From positions 124,001 to 188,000 of the forward strand of contig JAFRXI010000043.1 in NCBI GenBank assembly GCA_017437755.1: a DNA stretch of 64,000 nucleotides, written 5' to 3'. The notes beneath the pieces were generated by a model, which saw only the letters and a program-made list of their open reading frames with translations, had not been told where the DNA came from and made no database searches. The stretch is from Bacteroidales bacterium. GTDB lineage: Bacteria > Bacteroidota > Bacteroidia > Bacteroidales > UBA932. Position numbers and translations under genes: made by a program. Numbering within the stretch: the first letter of the stretch is position 1; each line of letters starts with the position of its first letter. This document shows, one piece after another, positions 61,220-64,000 of this stretch.

Positions 61220-62419
61220 GTGACGAGTCTCGCCATAATAGGAGCCGGAGCCGCGGGATGCTTTGCAGCAGCGTCCCTGCGTGAAATGATGCCCGGGGGG
61301 CTTTCCATCCATATTTACGAGGCGGGCAGAAAGCCGCTTGCAAAAGTGGCCGTAACCGGAGGCGGGCACTGCAATCTCACAAACACGTTCCAGGGGGTGG
61401 AATCCCTGGAAAAAGTCTATCCCAGGGGCTTCCGGGCAATGAAACGAGCCCTGGCAGCCTTCAGCCACGACGATACCTGCAGATGGTTCAGGGAAAGGGG
61501 CGTGGCCCTGAAGGAACTCCGGAACGGGTGCATTTTCCCCGTCTCGATGGATGCCATGCAGATTGTAAGGGTCCTCCTTCACGGCGTGGGCGACATCCCC
61601 ATCCATACCGGCAAAAGACTCACCTCGGTCCAGGCATGCGGTAGCGGCGGATTCACCCTGCGGTTCTCCGACGGCAGCGAGGCCGGGCACCACCTCGTAC
61701 TTCTCACCATCGGCGGCACACGCAGCATGCCCGGTCTGCCGGAAGGAATCACCCTGGTTCCGCCATGTCCTTCGCTCTTCTCCCTGAAGGTGGAAGATCC
61801 TTCCCTGCGTTCGCTGATGGGAACGGTGGCCTCTGATGCAACCGTCGGGATCGCCGGCACCAGGTTCCGCGCAGGGGGCGAACTGCTCGTAACCGACTGG
61901 GGCGTAAGCGGGCCGGCCATCCTCCGGCTGTCATCGTACGCAGCAAGGCATCTGAGCCAGAGCAAATACAGCGGCAACCTGGTAATAAACTGGATTTCAA
62001 AAACATACGAAGAGGCGGCGGAAGCCGTCAGCAGTCTTTCTGCCTCCAGGCTCACCACCTCCACTGCCCCGGAAGGTCTGTCCAGAAGGCTGTGGACGCA
62101 TATCCTCTCCAGGGCGGGAGTGAGGGCTGACATACGGAACCGGGAACTTGGCGCCAAGAGCGTCCGGAGCATCGCAAACGCCCTGGTATCGGACACCTAC
62201 GCCATAGCCGGAAGGGCCCCGTTCCGCGACGAATTCGTCACCGCCGGAGGGGTCGGGCTCGATTGCATAGACACCTCGACCTTCCAGGCCAGGGCTGTCC
62301 CGGGACTGTTCTTTGCCGGGGAAGCACTTGACATAGATGCAGTTACAGGCGGTTTCAACCTCCAGGCCGCCTGGTCCACCGCCCGAAGTGCCGCAAACGG
62401 GATATTGAAAAAATTATAA
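61220..62419 (+). CDS. HI0933/YhiN-family flavoprotein (BaiN-like)
   Basis: 399 aa starting with GTG at 61220. FAD motif IIGAGAAGCFAAASLRE at the N-terminus and the family C-terminus GGVGLDCIDTSTFQARAVPGLFFAGEALDIDAVTGGFNLQAAWSTA. Bacteroidetes genomes nearly always hold one such gene of unknown role; clostridial BaiN of the same family acts in bile-acid 7-dehydroxylation. Membership in this operon with three steroid-type reductases raises the chance of a bile-acid role but does not prove it. Ends 55 nt before the Na/Pi transporter. Confidence 0.87.
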   Translation: MTSLAIIGAGAAGCFAAASLREMMPGGLSIHIYEAGRKPLAKVAVTGGGHCNLTNTFQGVESLEKVYPRGFRAMKRALAAFSHDDTCRWFRERGVALKELRNGCIFPVSMDAMQIVRVLLHGVGDIPIHTGKRLTSVQACGSGGFTLRFSDGSEAGHHLVLLTIGGTRSMPGLPEGITLVPPCPSLFSLKVEDPSLRSLMGTVASDATVGIAGTRFRAGGELLVTDWGVSGPAILRLSSYAARHLSQSKYSGNLVINWISKTYEEAAEAVSSLSASRLTTSTAPEGLSRRLWTHILSRAGVRADIRNRELGAKSVRSIANALVSDTYAIAGRAPFRDEFVTAGGVGLDCIDTSTFQARAVPGLFFAGEALDIDAVTGGFNLQAAWSTARSAANGILKKL

Positions 62420-62437
62420 CATTCCGGATTTAAGAGT

Positions 62438-62445
62438 TATATTTG
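62438..62445 (+). promoter_or_regulatory. -7 box of the Na/Pi cotransporter gene
   Basis: TATATTTG 28 nt before the ATG at 62474. No TTTG at the standard distance upstream. Confidence 0.45.
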
Positions 62446-62473
62446 TATAATTGAAGATTTACCTACCATCCAT

Positions 62474-64000
62474 ATGCTGATTGCCTTGAAACTCCTGGGC
62501 TCGATCGCCCTCCTGATTTATGGCATGAAGGTCATGAGCGAAGCCCTCCAGAAAATGGCCGGTCCCCAGCTCAGGCACCTTCTGGGAGCCATGACCACCA
62601 ACCGTTTTTCCGGCGTAGCCACAGGCGCCCTGGTCACCGTTGCCGTACAGTCCTCGGCCGCCACCACGGTCATGACGGTTTCGTTCGTGAACGCCGCCCT
62701 CCTTACGCTGGCCCAGGCGATCTCGGTTATCATGGGTGCCAACATCGGAACCACCCTCAGCGCATGGATCATGTCGGCCGGGTTCTCATTCAACATCGCG
62801 AACCTCGTATGGCCGGCCTTCCTGATAGGAATCATACTTATCCAGATAGGCAAGCACCGCTACATCGGCGACTTCCTGTTCGGACTCAGCTTCCTGCTAT
62901 TTGCGCTTGGGATACTCAAGCAGACAGGCGTGGAAATGGACCTTGCCAACAAGCCGGAGGTGGTGAGTTTCTTCTCTTCCTTCGACTCCGGCAGCTACTG
63001 GACAATACTGCTGTTCCTGCTGATAGGAACCGTGCTGACCTGCATCGCCCAGTCATCGGCGGCGCTGATGGCCATCACCATGGTGCTCTGTTCCACCGGA
63101 ACCATCACCATATTCCAGGGCATCGCGCTGGTCATGGGCGAGAACATCGGTACCACCCTCACCGCCAACCTGGCCGCCATGTCGGCCAACACGCAGGCCC
63201 GCAGGGCTGCCATGGCGCACCTTCTGTTCAATGTATTCGGCGTAATCTGGGTGCTGATAGTGTTCTTCCCCTTTGTGAGGATGGTTTGCCGGATAGTCGG
63301 TATCGACGCTTCCGCCGATGCCGTGGATCCTGCCAGGCTCACCTTTGCACTGGCAACCTTCCATACCGCCTTCAACGTAATAAACACCTCTGTGCTGATC
63401 TGGTTCATCCCCCAGATAGAGAAGCTGGTCTGCATCATAATCAAGCCCAAGAAGAGCGAGGAAGAGGATGAATTCCGTCTCAAGTACATCCGCGGCGGTA
63501 TCATGAAGACTCCTGAAATCTCCGTCCTGCAGGCCCAGAAGGAGATTGTCCAGTTCGGGATAAGGATGCAGAGGATGTTCGGGATGGTCAATGAACTGTA
63601 CGACACCAACGACGACCAGGCCTTCAACAAGCTGTTTGAACGCATCCAGAAGTACGAGGAGATAAGCGACAGGATGGAGAACGAGATCGGGAAATACCTC
63701 GGAGACGTGGGCGATGCCCATCTGTCCGACGACACCAAGGCCACCATCCGCGGCATGCTCCGCCAGATAGGCGAGCTGGAATCCATCGGCGACGGCTGCT
63801 ACAACCTGGCGAGGATACTGCGCCGGAAGAGGGAGAACAAGATCGTCTTCATGGAAAGCCAGGACAACGGCTTCAAGGGAATGATGGGCCTGGTGGATGA
63901 AAGCCTGAGCCGGATGAACATCGTCCTGGACGACAGGAAGGAAGTGCATGACATCGCTCCGTCCAAAGAGCTGGAAGCGAGGATTAACGCCTGCCGCGAC
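62474..64000 (+). CDS. Na+/phosphate cotransporter with PhoU-like domain, C-terminus cut by window edge
   Basis: 509 codons are visible from ATG at 62474 with no stop. Two copies of the NptA repeat are seen: GALVTVAVQSSAATTVMTVSF with GANIGTTLSAW, and LTCIAQSSAALMAITMV with GENIGTTLTANLAAMS; the QSSAA motifs coordinate sodium and phosphate. A cytosolic PhoU-like helical domain starts about residue 345 (EISVLQAQKEIVQFGIRMQRM). It imports or exports phosphate with sodium. Next to it lie the reductase genes, with no clear functional link; phosphate made by the phosphodiester locus would be exchanged by the GlpT antiporter, so a phosphate transporter in the region is sensible. Confidence 0.92.
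   Translation, partial: MLIALKLLGSIALLIYGMKVMSEALQKMAGPQLRHLLGAMTTNRFSGVATGALVTVAVQSSAATTVMTVSFVNAALLTLAQAISVIMGANIGTTLSAWIMSAGFSFNIANLVWPAFLIGIILIQIGKHRYIGDFLFGLSFLLFALGILKQTGVEMDLANKPEVVSFFSSFDSGSYWTILLFLLIGTVLTCIAQSSAALMAITMVLCSTGTITIFQGIALVMGENIGTTLTANLAAMSANTQARRAAMAHLLFNVFGVIWVLIVFFPFVRMVCRIVGIDASADAVDPARLTFALATFHTAFNVINTSVLIWFIPQIEKLVCIIIKPKKSEEEDEFRLKYIRGGIMKTPEISVLQAQKEIVQFGIRMQRMFGMVNELYDTNDDQAFNKLFERIQKYEEISDRMENEIGKYLGDVGDAHLSDDTKATIRGMLRQIGELESIGDGCYNLARILRRKRENKIVFMESQDNGFKGMMGLVDESLSRMNIVLDDRKEVHDIAPSKELEARINACRD

Overview
The window looks like a GC-rich chromosome segment of a gut-type Bacteroidales bacterium. The support is two SusC/SusD polysaccharide-utilisation loci, a one-protein hybrid two-component sensor, many lipoproteins with Cys after a short hydrophobic leader, and promoters of the Bacteroides form (TTTG, 19-21 nt, TAnnTTTG). 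I cannot name the genus from the sequence alone.

Positions 1-20412 hold a glycosaminoglycan locus. A hybrid sensor (14908-18816) sits upstream of a long leftward operon: GH88 unsaturated uronyl hydrolase, PL8 lyase, SusC, SusD, DUF5017 lipoprotein, second PL8 lyase, Ser-type sulfatase and a DUF4988-like lipoprotein cut by the window edge. A second Ser-type sulfatase is divergent from the sensor. Together they would bind, cleave and desulfate chondroitin, dermatan or hyaluronan chains, and the GH88 would open the resulting unsaturated disaccharides. A tRNA-Val follows (20453-20527).

Positions 20629-25085 are an unsettled accessory patch: two paralogous GT2 glycosyltransferases, a lower-GC lipoprotein, a decayed AAA-ATPase/PDDEXK remnant, a broken mosaic third GT2 copy and a tandem hairpin repeat. 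Positions 25159-35370 are a rightward run of mostly housekeeping genes: POT peptide transporter, TIGR02757/DUF2400 protein, zeta-like P-loop kinase, TldD, TldE, GT2, TrkA and ABC-F.

Positions 35374-52796 form what looks like a glycerophosphodiester-utilisation locus. The rightward operon encodes a DAACS symporter, a nitrilase-GDPD fusion lipoprotein, a metallophosphoesterase lipoprotein, SusC, SusD, a large BACON-repeat surface lipoprotein and a GlpT-type glycerol-3-phosphate antiporter. A divergent metallophosphoesterase-GDPD fusion lies next to it. I infer that this system captures a phosphodiester-containing polymer or lipid head group, releases glycerol-3-phosphate and imports it.

Positions 52846-53960 carry a REP-associated tyrosine transposase gene between two near-identical 90-bp direct repeats, inserted against dnaJ-grpE. 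Then come purF and purC, followed without a gap by genes resembling steroid 5-alpha-reductase, OYE-type 5-beta-reductase, an SDR hydroxysteroid dehydrogenase and a HI0933/BaiN-family flavoprotein, which suggests bile-acid or steroid conversion. A Na+/phosphate cotransporter runs off the right edge.

Two intergenic elements (33506-33605 and 59031-59151) share a conserved core with a possible pseudoknot and a GGACC-GAA-GGTCC hairpin. They are closed by outer stems of different sequence that still pair. They are the best candidates here for an undescribed structured RNA or small mobile element.
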